The translations under genes were made by a program, and so were the position numbers. DNA of 30,068 bases from an uncultured Lachnospiraceae bacterium (GTDB taxonomy: Bacteria > Bacillota > Clostridia > Lachnospirales > Lachnospiraceae), in the NCBI GenBank assembly GCA_910586025.1, contig CAJUIO010000039.1, positions 1-30,068 on the forward strand. Direction: 5' to 3'. Shown here piece after piece: positions 7,020 to 15,618 of this stretch (its first letter is position 1; each line of letters begins with the position of its first letter). Below the pieces are notes generated by a model. The model worked only from the letters and a program-made list of their open reading frames with translations. It searched no databases and was not told the origin of the DNA.

Positions 7020-7046
7020 TAATTTTTCCGGGAAATCGTCCGATAA
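7020..7046 (+). promoter_or_regulatory. SigD (sigma-28)-like promoter of the 201-residue protein gene
   Basis: TAAT (7020-7023), 15 bases, then TCCGATAA (7039-7046). The SigD consensus is TAAA, 15 bases, GCCGATAA, so 11 of 12 positions would be needed for perfection less two mismatches: three of four and seven of eight match. The start point would lie near 7053, about 36 bases before the ATG, with AAGGAGGG as ribosome binding site at about 7076-7083. No convincing housekeeping promoter is seen for this gene. Confidence 0.55.
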
Positions 7047-7089
7047 AAACTATAGCACTAAATATATTCTAAACCAAGGAGGGTGAATT

Positions 7090-7695
7090 ATGAGTGTAAA
7101 CGGAATTACTGGTGCAAATGATGTGTACGGTACTTACAGCTCAGCTTCCCAGACAAGAAATGCCGCAGCAAAGGCGGAGAATACCGGTGAAGCGAAAGCC
7201 ACTGAATCTGCCGGTGTCGTATACGAGCCTTCTAACAACAAGACTGCTTCCACCAAGAGCTACAAGCCAAATATGAACGTGGTTGCACAGATGAAGGCGG
7301 ATGCCGAGGCAAGGACCGCGCAGCTTCAGAGCCTGGTTCAGAAGATGCTTACCAAGCAGGGTGAGACCTACAATACCGCAAACGGTATCTGGGGCCTGCT
7401 GGCACAGGGTAAGGTGAAGGCGGATCCCGCTACCATCGCACAGGCCAAGGCAGACATTGCAGAAGACGGCTACTGGGGCGTTAAGCAGACCTCTCAGCGT
7501 ATTTTGGATTTTGCCACCGCTCTGACAGGCGGCGATCCTTCCAAAATCGAGAAGATGCGCTCCGCTTTCCAGAAGGGCTACGACAAGGCACAGAAGACCT
7601 GGGGAGGACAGCTTCCTGCCATTTCTCAGCAGACCTATGATGCGGTTTTGTCCGGCTTTGACAAGATGGCACAGGAGGCCGGAATTCAGTCCTGA
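7090..7695 (+). CDS. Soluble 201-residue protein, possibly motility-associated; function unknown
   Basis: There is no signal peptide or membrane segment. Residues 1-65 are low in complexity (Ala, Ser, Thr, Asn) and begin MSVNGITGA, reminiscent of the disordered ends of flagellar structural and accessory proteins. Residues 66-110 look helical (MKADAEARTAQLQSLVQKML). A conserved-looking C-terminal domain follows (about 125-198) with GYWGVKQTSQRILDFATAL, a Gly-Gly-Asp turn and LPAISQQTYDAVLSGFDKM. I associate this C-terminal pattern with uncharacterised proteins of flagellated bacteria, from memory and not verified. The SigD-like promoter upstream agrees. It starts at ATG 7090 behind a strong AAGGAGGG and ends at a terminator. 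It is monocistronic, with codon use like its neighbours. Confidence 0.8.
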   Translation: MSVNGITGANDVYGTYSSASQTRNAAAKAENTGEAKATESAGVVYEPSNNKTASTKSYKPNMNVVAQMKADAEARTAQLQSLVQKMLTKQGETYNTANGIWGLLAQGKVKADPATIAQAKADIAEDGYWGVKQTSQRILDFATALTGGDPSKIEKMRSAFQKGYDKAQKTWGGQLPAISQQTYDAVLSGFDKMAQEAGIQS

Positions 7696-7716
7696 CACAA
7701 CAGACATCAGTAAAAC

Positions 7717-7743
7717 AAAAGGCACCGCTTTGCGGTGCCTTTT
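7717..7743. terminator. Bidirectional intrinsic terminator
   Basis: AAAAGGCACCGC, loop TTT, GCGGTGCCTTTT: a perfect 12-bp inverted repeat with A-run and T-run. It serves both the plus-strand gene ending at 7695 and sipL ending at 7754. Confidence 0.9.
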
Positions 7744-7753
7744 CCTTGCAGTC

Positions 7754-9307
7754 CTACAGATTCCTCATGATCAGTATCCGGTCTCCTGTCTTTACCTCGT
7801 CGCTGGCCAGCTCGTTGGTCTGCCTGATAGCCGAAATCGGTACATAGTATCTCTTTCCGATATCCCACAGGCTCTCTCCCTCCCTCACCACGTAAATCGC
7901 GATTCCGGGAAGGGAATCAATCTTTTCGCTGTCAAGCTCGCAGGTGGTAATCTGCTCCACGATCTTTTCCTTCCACTGTCTGTAAATATTGGTGTGGAAA
8001 AACAGAACGCATTTCACATCAATCTCGTCCGTGTCAATGATGGACACCGTGATCTGCTCCAGATCCGTCTGCAGAGGGTAAACGCAGTCTCTCCCGACTC
8101 CTTCCGCATCCAGCACGTACTGGAAGGGAAGCTCCTCCTTGATCATTCCGAACCATTTTTCCTCTTTACTGCTCTCATAGAGAACCTGCACCGACACGGT
8201 TCCGGAGATTTCAATTCCGGTTTCCCCGAGGGAAACGTCAGTGGTCTGAAGCTTTCCGCAGGTGTGGAGGACCTTGCCGATCTGCTCGCCCTCCGCCGCC
8301 TTGAAGTGCCCCGAAAGCTTCATCTTGCCGTTGCTTCTTCCCAGATAGCTGCGGAAAAGCGCTTCTTTTTCCTGAACGTTGGTCTCCTGCACCACGCCGT
8401 ATACATCCGAGAGAATATCAATGTTCTCCTCCTCATAGGCGCAGATATCCAGATTCAGACACAGCTCAAAGGTTATGACTCTCTCTTCCCCGTCAAAGTC
8501 GGGCCTCACTGTCACTTCCCTTGCCTCCGCCTGGTAGCGGATTTCCGGAATCATGCCCTCCCTTGCGCCGTCGCAGGCAAGGCTTCCCGCAAAGGGAAGC
8601 ACCGTCTCATAGTGACAGATCTCTTCCTCCTCGCCCTCTCCCAGATACAGGAAAAAGGCTCTTATCTCTCCCTGGACTGAAATCTTGTCGTCCAGCACCT
8701 TGAATTCGACCTCCGAGGGTTCTACCTCCCACCAGATCATGGAGAAAATATTGGGAAAGCTTCCCGGAATTTCCACTTCCTCTTTCATCCGGAAAATATC
8801 CTTTTTCTTCATGACCATGGAGGCAATGTTCAGAGACTTTTTTCGGAATTCCACAGGCTCCTGCCCGGAAATATCCACGGCGGTCTCCTCATCGCAGATC
8901 TCCTCGCAGACCGCCTTCAGCAGGAGCACCGACTGAATGCTGAATTTTCTGGAATTGATCAGTCCCGTACTCAGATCCTCGATCTCCCAGCTCACGGAAA
9001 CATTGTCTCCGCTCCTTATTCCCTCCATATAAATCTGTTCCTCGAAGGGAATCTCGCCCTCCATTGCTGCCGCCTTTGCCTTGGGACCTTCCGCCAGATA
9101 GAGAATACCGGCCTTAAGGATGCCCTTTACGCCCACATGGTCATCCGTCACCCTCACTTCCTCTATGACCACATTTCCTCTATCCATAATGAGCTTTAAC
9201 GCGTCCGGCCTGGAATCGGAAATATTGATATCATCCTCCAGCGTTATCTGGATGGATGCCTTGCATTTCAGGCAGTCCATATGTATATTCCGCTTTATGA
9301 GTTCCAC
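7754..9307 (-). CDS. sipL: SipL-like spore coat morphogenesis protein (SPOCS/DUF3794 domains plus LysM)
   Basis: This 517-residue protein has SPOCS (DUF3794) beta-rich domains over most of its length, with typical phrases such as VVIEEVRVTDDHVGVKGIL, VQGEIRAFFLYLGEG and IEISGTVSVQVLYESS. A C-terminal LysM domain follows (about 471-517; YVVREGESLWDIGKRYYV). The architecture and length match SipL of Clostridioides difficile, which binds the coat ATPase SpoIVA through LysM and ties the coat to the forespore; expression there is in the mother cell. The start is GTG 9307, set by GGAGG seven bases upstream. This is the main evidence in the window for sporulation. The pyr genes upstream are unrelated; the 78-base gap probably holds its promoter, though no confident mother-cell sigma site was found. 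Confidence 0.88.
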   Translation of the reverse strand: MELIKRNIHMDCLKCKASIQITLEDDINISDSRPDALKLIMDRGNVVIEEVRVTDDHVGVKGILKAGILYLAEGPKAKAAAMEGEIPFEEQIYMEGIRSGDNVSVSWEIEDLSTGLINSRKFSIQSVLLLKAVCEEICDEETAVDISGQEPVEFRKKSLNIASMVMKKKDIFRMKEEVEIPGSFPNIFSMIWWEVEPSEVEFKVLDDKISVQGEIRAFFLYLGEGEEEEICHYETVLPFAGSLACDGAREGMIPEIRYQAEAREVTVRPDFDGEERVITFELCLNLDICAYEEENIDILSDVYGVVQETNVQEKEALFRSYLGRSNGKMKLSGHFKAAEGEQIGKVLHTCGKLQTTDVSLGETGIEISGTVSVQVLYESSKEEKWFGMIKEELPFQYVLDAEGVGRDCVYPLQTDLEQITVSIIDTDEIDVKCVLFFHTNIYRQWKEKIVEQITTCELDSEKIDSLPGIAIYVVREGESLWDIGKRYYVPISAIRQTNELASDEVKTGDRILIMRNL

Positions 9308-9385
9308 AAAAAAACCTCCCTGCGTGTACTTGTTTTAATATATGACGCAGAAAGCTTTTTTATGCCCACGTAAAATCTGTGCGCC

Positions 9386-10291
9386 CTACTCTCTGACGGC
9401 TCCCACAAGCTCTCCGATATCCTGGATTCCGTACTGCTTCATGTAGCTTTCGATCCCCTCTGCAACCTCCACGGTGGCATAAGGATTCACAAAGTTCATG
9501 GCTCCCACCGCAACCGCGGACGCTCCCGCCAGAATAAATTCCAGCGCATCCTCGGCGGTCGCGATTCCTCCCATTCCAATCACGGGTATTCCCACCGCTT
9601 CGGAAGCCTGATAGACCATTCGTACCGCCACCGGCTTGATCGCCGGACCCGACAGCCCCCCTGTCCTGTTAGCCAGGGCAAAGCGCCTTCTGTGGATATC
9701 AATCTTCATTCCGGTAATGGTATTGATCAAAGATATGGCATCCGCTCCTCCCGCCTCAGCCGCCCTTGCCATCTCCGCAATATCCGTCACATTGGGACTC
9801 AGCTTCATGATAATGGGCTGCTTTGCCTTTTTCTTAATCCGGGAGGTTATATCAAAAAGACACTGTGCGTTTTGTCCAAAGGCAATGGCCCCCTCCTTCA
9901 CGTTAGGGCAGGAGACATTGATTTCCAGCAGATCCGCAGGGCTGCCGGCAAGCTTTTCCGTCACCTCCAGGTAATCCTCCACTGACTTTCCGCACACGTT
10001 CACTATGATCCTGGTATCAAACTGTGAGAGAAAGGGAAGGTCTCTCTCCAGAAAAACGTCGATTCCGGGATTCTGGAGTCCGATGGCATTGAGCATTCCT
10101 CCGTAGGTCTCCGCAATCCTCGGGGTGGGATTTCCCGGCCAGGGCACGTTGGCAACTCCTTTGGTCACCACTGCCCCCAGCCTGTTCAGATCCACAAACT
10201 CCCCATATTCCATTCCCGAGCCAAAGGTTCCCGAGGCCGTCATGACAGGATTTTTGAGCTCCACTCCCGCAATCCTTACTTTTGTATTCAT
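9386..10291 (-). CDS. pyrD: Dihydroorotate dehydrogenase B, catalytic subunit
   Basis: This 301-residue FMN-containing barrel oxidises dihydroorotate to orotate in pyrimidine synthesis, passing electrons through PyrK to NAD+. Motifs: NPVMTASGTFG near the N-terminus, NVSCPNVKEG with Cys128 as the catalytic base (Cys is typical of class 1, Ser of class 2), KLSPNVTDI, NTITGMKIDI, and GMGGI in the phosphate-binding region. It follows pyrK by 14 bases, which supports the class 1B assignment. Confidence 0.96.
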   Translation of the reverse strand: MNTKVRIAGVELKNPVMTASGTFGSGMEYGEFVDLNRLGAVVTKGVANVPWPGNPTPRIAETYGGMLNAIGLQNPGIDVFLERDLPFLSQFDTRIIVNVCGKSVEDYLEVTEKLAGSPADLLEINVSCPNVKEGAIAFGQNAQCLFDITSRIKKKAKQPIIMKLSPNVTDIAEMARAAEAGGADAISLINTITGMKIDIHRRRFALANRTGGLSGPAIKPVAVRMVYQASEAVGIPVIGMGGIATAEDALEFILAGASAVAVGAMNFVNPYATVEVAEGIESYMKQYGIQDIGELVGAVRE

Positions 10292-10305
10292 ACTGGTTTT
10301 CCTTT

Positions 10306-11094
10306 CTACAGATCTACGTCCGCCGCATCAAACACCGGACCGTCCGTACAGATTCTGGCATTTTTTACATGGGAATGAGAGTCTGTCTTATGGGTCCTGC
10401 ACACACATCCGAGACATGCCCCCACGCCGCAGGCCATTCTCTCCTCCAGGGAGATATAGGCCCGTATCCCCTTCGTTTCACTGCAGCCCTTTACCGCCCG
10501 CAGCATGGGCATGGGACCGCAGGCCATGAGAAGATCGGCCCGCAGGGCTTTTTCCTCCATTACCGTAAGAACATTGCCCTTCACCCCCGCGCTTCCGTCC
10601 TCAGTGGCAATGTAAACCTGGGCATATTTTTCCAGATCCTCCTTCAAAAAGAGCTGATCATCCCGGTATCCCGCAATCACGGTGACAGCGCAGCCCTGCT
10701 CCCGCAGCTCCTTTGCAAGCAGAACCAGGGGCGGAATGCCGATACCGCCTCCGAGCAATATAACGCTTTTTCCGGCAGCCTCAGCAGTGGGAAAGCCGTT
10801 TCCCAGAATCCCCAGAATCTTTACCTCGTCCCCTTCCCTGTAAGCGGAAAATTCCTCCGTCCCCTTTCCCGCGATCCTGAAGACGATCCGGAGCTGCCCC
10901 CTTTCCCTGTCAGCCCCGCAGATGCTGATGGGCCTTGGGAGAAGAGTACTTTTATCCGCGGGATAGATGCCGATAAACTGCCCTGCGCGGGCACATCCGG
11001 CAAGGTCGGTCTCAAGCCGCATATCGTAGATTCCCGGTGCGATCTCCCGGTTGGCTGCCACCCTTGCCGTCGTTTTTTTCTTTTGGTCCTTCAT
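10306..11094 (-). CDS. pyrK: Dihydroorotate dehydrogenase B, electron transfer subunit
   Basis: This 262-residue iron-sulfur flavoprotein partners with PyrD. The FAD-binding region shows RPISICGAD and GKGTEEFSAYREGDEV; the NAD-binding site is GGGIGIPPLVLLAKEL. The C-terminal 2Fe-2S cluster ligands are in CGVGACLGCVC, with a further Cys in ARICTDGPVF. The start was taken at ATG 11094, which overlaps the pyrC stop (ATGA) and has AAAGGG upstream. A longer reading frame to 11136 would run into pyrC and lacks a ribosome binding site. Confidence 0.95.
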   Translation of the reverse strand: MKDQKKKTTARVAANREIAPGIYDMRLETDLAGCARAGQFIGIYPADKSTLLPRPISICGADRERGQLRIVFRIAGKGTEEFSAYREGDEVKILGILGNGFPTAEAAGKSVILLGGGIGIPPLVLLAKELREQGCAVTVIAGYRDDQLFLKEDLEKYAQVYIATEDGSAGVKGNVLTVMEEKALRADLLMACGPMPMLRAVKGCSETKGIRAYISLEERMACGVGACLGCVCRTHKTDSHSHVKNARICTDGPVFDAADVDL

Positions 11095-12407
11095 GATTTT
11101 GTCCCTTTCTTCTGATAGACAATTCTGCCTCCGCACATCGTGTAATAAACCGCTCCCGACATGGTCTGACCCGTAAAGGGAGAATTGGAGGATTTTGACG
11201 CATAATTTCCCGCCACCCAGGTCTCCTTCGGATGAAAAATCACAAGATCAGCGTCCTCTCCCGGCCCGATCCTCCCGCCCCGGAGCCCGTATAGATCCGC
11301 GGGGGTGGTGCTCATTCTCTGGAAAAGCTGCGGAAGCGTGAGATGTCCCGGCTTGATCAGCTCCCGGATTCCCAAAGAAAGCGCCGTCTCAAGCCCGATG
11401 ATTCCGCTGGGCGCACTGGTAATATCCCTCTCCTTCTCCTCCCGGCTATGGGGGGCGTGATCCGTGGCAATCAGGTCAATGGTGCCGTCGGAAAGCCCCC
11501 GGATCAGGGCAAGCCTGTCCTCCTCCTCTCTAAGAGGCGGGTTCATCTTTGCCATGGTTCCCTTTTCGATCACAGCCTTCTGCGTCAGGGTGAAGTGATG
11601 GGGCGTCACCTCCGCATGCACCCTTGCGCCTCTCCTTTTCGCCCTGCGGATCAGCTCCACCGCTTCCCGGGTGCTGACATGCTGAATCACTATTTCCGCT
11701 CCGGTTTCAAGAGCCAGAGCAAGATCACGCTCCACCAGATCAATCTCCGCCTCTCTGGGTGATCCCCCGATTCCGTAAAAAGCGGAAGCTTCTCCCTCAT
11801 TGATTCCGTTATTTGTGATGCGCGCCGGATTTTCCTCATGAAAGCTGATGGGCCTGTCCAGCTTCGCCGCCCGCAGCATGGCCTCTCTTACCAGCTCCTC
11901 CTTAAGCAGGGGGATTCCGTCGTCCGTAAAGCCCGCAGCCCCGCAGCTGCAGAGCCGTTCCATATCCACGAGCTCCTCCCCCCTCATTCCCCTGGTCACA
12001 TTAGCGCAGCTGGCAATACGGATTCCTGTCTGCCTTCCCTTTTCCAGCACATAGGAAAGGGTCTGCGGATTATCCACGGGCGGCTTTGTGTTTGCCATCA
12101 GGACAATCCCTGTGTAGCCGCCCTTTTTTGCGGCATCCGCCCCGGAGATAATATCCTCCTTGTAAGTAAAGCCGGGATCCCGGAAATGCACATGGGTATC
12201 CACTAGTCCCGGGGCTATCAGCATCCCTTCCGCTTCCAGGATCTGAACATTCTCCGGAATCCTGAAATCCCCGGCCATTTTCTCTTTCTTTGTAAAGAGC
12301 TCTGTAATTTTTTCTCCCTCTATCAGCAGATCCCCCTCATAGATCCCGTTTTCCACAGGATCAATAATGATGCCTCCGCGAATATAGATTCTTTCTTCTC
12401 CCAGCAT
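11091..12407 (-). CDS. pyrC: Dihydroorotase
   Basis: This 438-residue zinc amidohydrolase cyclises carbamoyl-aspartate to dihydroorotate. Metal-binding residues are visible in DTHVHFRDPG (His72, His74) and in ATDHAPHS near residue 318; length and pattern fit the longer class I (Bacillus-type) enzymes. The start at 12407 follows AAGGAGG. It heads a pyrC-pyrK-pyrD operon with four-base and 14-base junctions. The remaining pyr genes are not in the window, and no PyrR attenuator was recognised in the 70-base leader. Confidence 0.95.
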   Translation of the reverse strand: MLGEERIYIRGGIIIDPVENGIYEGDLLIEGEKITELFTKKEKMAGDFRIPENVQILEAEGMLIAPGLVDTHVHFRDPGFTYKEDIISGADAAKKGGYTGIVLMANTKPPVDNPQTLSYVLEKGRQTGIRIASCANVTRGMRGEELVDMERLCSCGAAGFTDDGIPLLKEELVREAMLRAAKLDRPISFHEENPARITNNGINEGEASAFYGIGGSPREAEIDLVERDLALALETGAEIVIQHVSTREAVELIRRAKRRGARVHAEVTPHHFTLTQKAVIEKGTMAKMNPPLREEEDRLALIRGLSDGTIDLIATDHAPHSREEKERDITSAPSGIIGLETALSLGIRELIKPGHLTLPQLFQRMSTTPADLYGLRGGRIGPGEDADLVIFHPKETWVAGNYASKSSNSPFTGQTMSGAVYYTMCGGRIVYQKKGTKS

Positions 12408-12444
12408 CTTCTCCTCCTTCCGAGGCTGTTTTATCGTTTCCGTT

Positions 12445-12474
12445 ATTATACTAGACTTCTGTCCGTCCGCACAA
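12445..12474 (-). promoter_or_regulatory. Predicted promoter of pyrC-pyrK-pyrD
   Basis: On the minus strand TTGTGC (12469-12474) and a perfect TATAAT (12445-12450) are 18 bases apart, about 40 bases before pyrC and just after the lipoprotein gene ending at 12481. Confidence 0.55.
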
Positions 12475-12480
12475 GTTTTT

Positions 12481-12897
12481 TTAATCGAACACTACTGGCT
12501 TCTCCACCATTTCCGTCTTTACCACCACGTAGGGGTAAGAGGGGCTCTGCTTCTTCCCGTCGTTTTCTCCCGGCTTTGGCCCGAGCAGCGTGGTATCGAA
12601 ATATACCGCGTTCTCCGTCTCGTAAAGCGCATTCACCGCAATGCTGTAGCCTCCCGTCTCCTGTTCCCCGTAGCCCATGCAAATATAGAGAAATCCCCCG
12701 TCCTGATAAGTCATCTTAAAGCCCTGTGTCTTTTTCTCCTCAACCACGGAAAAAAGCTCCTCCGGTATGTTCTCCTGCACAGCCACGGTAAATTCAAGAT
12801 CCTTTATCTTCGCCATGGGATCCTTCTTTTCCCCGCATCCTGTCAGAATCCCCATACACAGCAGCAGGACCGCCGCAAGTGTCGCATATTTTTTCAC
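12481..12897 (-). CDS. Small lipoprotein with PrcB-like C-terminal domain
   Basis: The protein is about 138 residues. The signal sequence KKYATLAAVLLLCMGILTGC ends in lipobox LTGC, so it is anchored outside the membrane. The C-terminal half (about 80-135) shows TGGYSIAVNALYE, a glycine- and proline-containing turn, then SPSYPYVVVKT. This resembles the PrcB C-terminal domain found in proteins linked to surface proteases such as Treponema dentilisin. GTG at 12897 is preferred because GGAG lies seven bases upstream; ATG at 12903 would leave only one base between GGAG and the start. An HtrA-type protease gene lies immediately upstream, though separated by a terminator, so a protease-related role is possible but unproven. 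Confidence 0.78.
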   Translation of the reverse strand: MKKYATLAAVLLLCMGILTGCGEKKDPMAKIKDLEFTVAVQENIPEELFSVVEEKKTQGFKMTYQDGGFLYICMGYGEQETGGYSIAVNALYETENAVYFDTTLLGPKPGENDGKKQSPSYPYVVVKTEMVEKPVVFD

Positions 12898-12958
12898 TCT
12901 CATGCTCCATGCATTTTCTTTTTACTAATCTATGAAAATACCCTCCAATTCATACCAG

Positions 12959-13000
12959 AAAAGGGCCCATAGAGGCATGTGCTGCCTTTATGGGTCCTTT
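12959..13000 (-). terminator. Intrinsic terminator of the HtrA-like protease gene
   Basis: On the minus strand AAAGGACCCATA pairs with TATGGGCCCTTTT (one mismatch), with an inner GGCA/TGCC stem. It lies 15 bases after the protease stop codon. Confidence 0.7.
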
Positions 13001-13014
13001 ATATGCGTTGCCCT

Positions 13015-14409
13015 TTACTGTGCGTTAGCGGCCGCTCCGAGCGTTACCGACACGGTCTTTGCCTGGAAGCCAGTGGGACTGCCCTGCATAATGGTCAGCT
13101 CCACAGTACTACCCACTGAATAATAGCTGAGCTCCTCCTTCAGATCATCCATGGATTTCACTTCCTCCCCGTTAAGCGCCGTGATAATGTCGCCTCTCAC
13201 AAGTCCTGCCTCGGCCGCACCGGTTCCTTCCGATACAGAGGAAATATAAACTCCCTTGGGCATTCCATAGAGCTGTGAATATTCGGCAACCACGTCGATT
13301 CCCGTGATTCCAAGAAAGCCTCTGTCAGCCTCCTCTACCCTGAGTCTGGTCTCCCTGGTCATCAGCTTCTCGATAATAGGCTGAGCGTCCGAGATCGGAA
13401 TGGCATAGCCCATGCCCTCCACCGCCGAGCCGCCGATCTTGTTGGAGTTAATTCCGATCACTTCCCCTCTGCTGTTTAAGAGGGCTCCGCCGGAATTGCC
13501 CGGGTTGATTGCGGCATCAGTCTGAATAAAGGTATTGACCTCCGTATCATCCATCACCCCTGTCTGGGATGAGGTACTGCTCACCGCTATAGGTCTGTTC
13601 AAGGCACTCACCACTCCCGTGGTCACGGACTGCCCGTAGCCGAGAGCATTTCCGATTGCGATCACCGGTTCTCCCACGGTGAGCTGCGTGGAATCCCCCA
13701 TCTTTGCCACGGCGATGGCATTCATGGTAGAGCTGTCAATATCCGTGAGCTGTACGGCGATCACGGCAAGATCCTTGTCGGAATCAGATCCCTTCATCTG
13801 TGCCTGCACCTGGCTTCCGTCCGCAAACTGAACGGAAAGCTCCTCCGCAGCCTCCACCACATGGTAATTCGTCACCAGCAGAAGCTCCGTGTCGTTCTTC
13901 CCCACAATGATTCCGGAGCCCGTGCTGGTTCCCTCGCTGCTGAAATCCCGTCCCCAGAAGGATGTGGTCTCGATATATTTGTTATTGACAGACACCACGG
14001 AGGGCATCACTGCCTTCACCACCTCTGTCACATCCGTCACCGTGGTCTGCACCAGATTGCTTCCGCTCCACTCCGATGCGGAAACGATTTCGTCTCCCAG
14101 CGGCTTTTCTTCCTCCTTCGCCTCGTCCGCCTGCGCCTTCGAAGCGTCGTCCCCGTCTTCCATTCCCTTCTGCAGAGTGCTTTTCACCAGACCGGACGCA
14201 GTCGTCACCGCCTCAAAGCCAAGCCCTGCAAAGATTCCAAACAGCAGCCCGCAGCAGATTCCAAGCGCAATCTTTTTCCCCGCTCCCGAATGCGGTTTCT
14301 TCGGCTTTCGCATCTCCGGCTGCTCGTAATGATACGTGTTTGCGGAACTGTTTTCCGCATTGCTGCTATTATTCGTGATATAATTGTTCGGATATTCATT
14401 TTCGTACAT
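13015..14409 (-). CDS. Membrane-anchored HtrA/DegP-type serine protease with PDZ domain
   Basis: This 464-residue protein has a cytoplasmic Asn/Ser/Tyr-rich head and one membrane helix at about 47-68 (IALGICCGLLFGIFAGLGF). An acidic linker and a trypsin-like domain at about 125-350 follow, with triad His183 (TNYHVV), Asp213 (DKDLAVI) and Ser306 (NPGNSGGAL), then a PDZ domain at about 362-458 (GVYISSVSEGTGAAEAGL). Such proteases degrade or refold misfolded proteins at the outer membrane face and are often induced by cell envelope stress. The start ATG 14409 is set by GAGGT seven bases upstream; an ATG at 14532 is in frame but has no ribosome binding site. The 207 bases upstream to the next gene contain a TATACT at 14488-14493 with a poor -35, and nothing else I can name. 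Confidence 0.92.
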   Translation of the reverse strand: MYENEYPNNYITNNSSNAENSSANTYHYEQPEMRKPKKPHSGAGKKIALGICCGLLFGIFAGLGFEAVTTASGLVKSTLQKGMEDGDDASKAQADEAKEEEKPLGDEIVSASEWSGSNLVQTTVTDVTEVVKAVMPSVVSVNNKYIETTSFWGRDFSSEGTSTGSGIIVGKNDTELLLVTNYHVVEAAEELSVQFADGSQVQAQMKGSDSDKDLAVIAVQLTDIDSSTMNAIAVAKMGDSTQLTVGEPVIAIGNALGYGQSVTTGVVSALNRPIAVSSTSSQTGVMDDTEVNTFIQTDAAINPGNSGGALLNSRGEVIGINSNKIGGSAVEGMGYAIPISDAQPIIEKLMTRETRLRVEEADRGFLGITGIDVVAEYSQLYGMPKGVYISSVSEGTGAAEAGLVRGDIITALNGEEVKSMDDLKEELSYYSVGSTVELTIMQGSPTGFQAKTVSVTLGAAANAQ

Positions 14410-14616
14410 GGCAAATACCTCTTTCCCTTTCCGGATATCGGATCTTAGATCCTCTCCCTGTTTTTCCTGTTCCTTTAAGATGCTTTCAGTATATCCGGCA
14501 ATTGTGTTCATTTTGTGATAAAATTTTGACAAATTTGTTTTTTCTGAGAATTTTTTAATTAATTTTCCGCAGCAGTCCGGAGCCCTAAAGCCATTCTCTG
14601 CCGCAAGCCGCCAAAC

Positions 14617-15543
14617 CTAACTCCAATATCCCCTGTTCATACTGCAGAGTCTGACCACTCCGTCAGGAAGCCTCTGATACCTCTTCCCCAGGAAAAATCC
14701 GATATATTTGCACCCGCTGTGCCAAACGAGCTTTACAATGAGCCAGGGCTTCCCCTTCTTTAACAGATATCCGCAGGTGGACTTCACAAGGCGCAGCCCC
14801 TCCTTCTTTGTCCTGGTCCCCTCAAAAACCCCGGGATACTGGCTGTGAGACACTCCCAGATCAAAATTCCTTCTAAGCTGCATCAGAGAGCTGTAATTAT
14901 GAGAGTGGATCACTCTGGCATCCGCCGCATAGGCGATCCTCCCACCCGCATCAATCAGGCCTCTCGCATAGATCATGTCCTCATTAAAAATAGTGTGCTC
15001 CACGAATCCCCCCAGGGAATCATAAACCGCCCTGTTATAGGCCGCACAGACATTGGATGCAAAGAAAGTCTTGATTCCCATAACGGCCAGATCCTCTTTG
15101 GACTTAATAAGGGAAGTGTCCGGATAGTTAAAGCTTCTGGTAAAGCTCTCGATCAGACCGCAGCCGCCGTCGGGAAGCTGTCTCGCATAGCTCATGGCCG
15201 CTTTTCCCTCCCAGAGGGGAGCGAGCAGATTTTCCAGCATATGCTCGTCGGCGGGAACGGCATCGTCGGTCATCATCACAAAATACTCGCTGTGAGAGTC
15301 AAGCACCGCCTGTCTTCTCGTGTTGCCGTGATCAAATTCTCTTCGGGAAATATGCTTTACCGACACATTACCGTAACGATGCCGGAAATCAGTGCCGGAG
15401 ATAAAGGCATCGAAATAGCTCCGCTCCGTATTAACCAGAAAAATCCTCTCGGCCCGCACCGTCTGTCTTTGCAGCATGTCAAGGAGCCGGAGGAGCTTCC
15501 CGTCAGGCTTATAGACAGGGATTATGATATCTATACTTTTCAC
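14617..15543 (-). CDS. GT2 family glycosyltransferase, rhamnosyltransferase-like
   Basis: This 308-residue single GT-A domain protein begins IDIIIPVYKPDGKLL. The metal-binding motif is MTDDAVP (residues 91-97), where DDA is common in rhamnosyltransferases, and a later FNEDMIYARG carries the acceptor-side acid. His-rich VIHSHNYS and a basic C-terminus suggest peripheral membrane association. The start is GTG 15543 with AAGGAGA upstream. It lies just downstream of the LCP gene but beyond that gene's terminator, so expression may depend on read-through; no separate promoter fits the short gap. Its sugar donor cannot be read from the sequence. Confidence 0.85.
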   Translation of the reverse strand: MKSIDIIIPVYKPDGKLLRLLDMLQRQTVRAERIFLVNTERSYFDAFISGTDFRHRYGNVSVKHISRREFDHGNTRRQAVLDSHSEYFVMMTDDAVPADEHMLENLLAPLWEGKAAMSYARQLPDGGCGLIESFTRSFNYPDTSLIKSKEDLAVMGIKTFFASNVCAAYNRAVYDSLGGFVEHTIFNEDMIYARGLIDAGGRIAYAADARVIHSHNYSSLMQLRRNFDLGVSHSQYPGVFEGTRTKKEGLRLVKSTCGYLLKKGKPWLIVKLVWHSGCKYIGFFLGKRYQRLPDGVVRLCSMNRGYWS

Positions 15544-15565
15544 CGAATCTCTCCTTTACCTCAAG

Positions 15566-15595
15566 AAAAAGGACCAGCTTTCACAATTCTGGTCC
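15566..15595 (-). terminator. Intrinsic terminator of the LCP gene
   Basis: On the minus strand GGACCAG, an 11-base loop, CTGGTCC, then TTTTTCTT. The perfect 7-bp stem lies about 24 bases after the stop codon of the gene ending at 15619. Confidence 0.78.
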
Positions 15596-15618
15596 TTCTT
15601 ACTCCTGTCTTCCTCTGC

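Noticed and set aside
9308..9385. Possible mother-cell sigma (SigE-type) promoter before sipL, suggested by GTCATATATT near 9345
   Set aside because: The -35-like part is present but no convincing CATACA-like -10 is found at the right distance, so it is not listed as a feature.
11095..11136. Extended pyrK start at 11136
   Set aside because: It overlaps 45 bases of pyrC and has no ribosome binding site; ATG 11094 forms a standard ATGA overlap with AAAGGG upstream.
14410..14532. Extended HtrA start at 14532 adding 41 residues
   Set aside because: There is no ribosome binding site, and the TATACT at 14488-14493 lies inside this stretch; ATG 14409 has GAGGT at ideal spacing.
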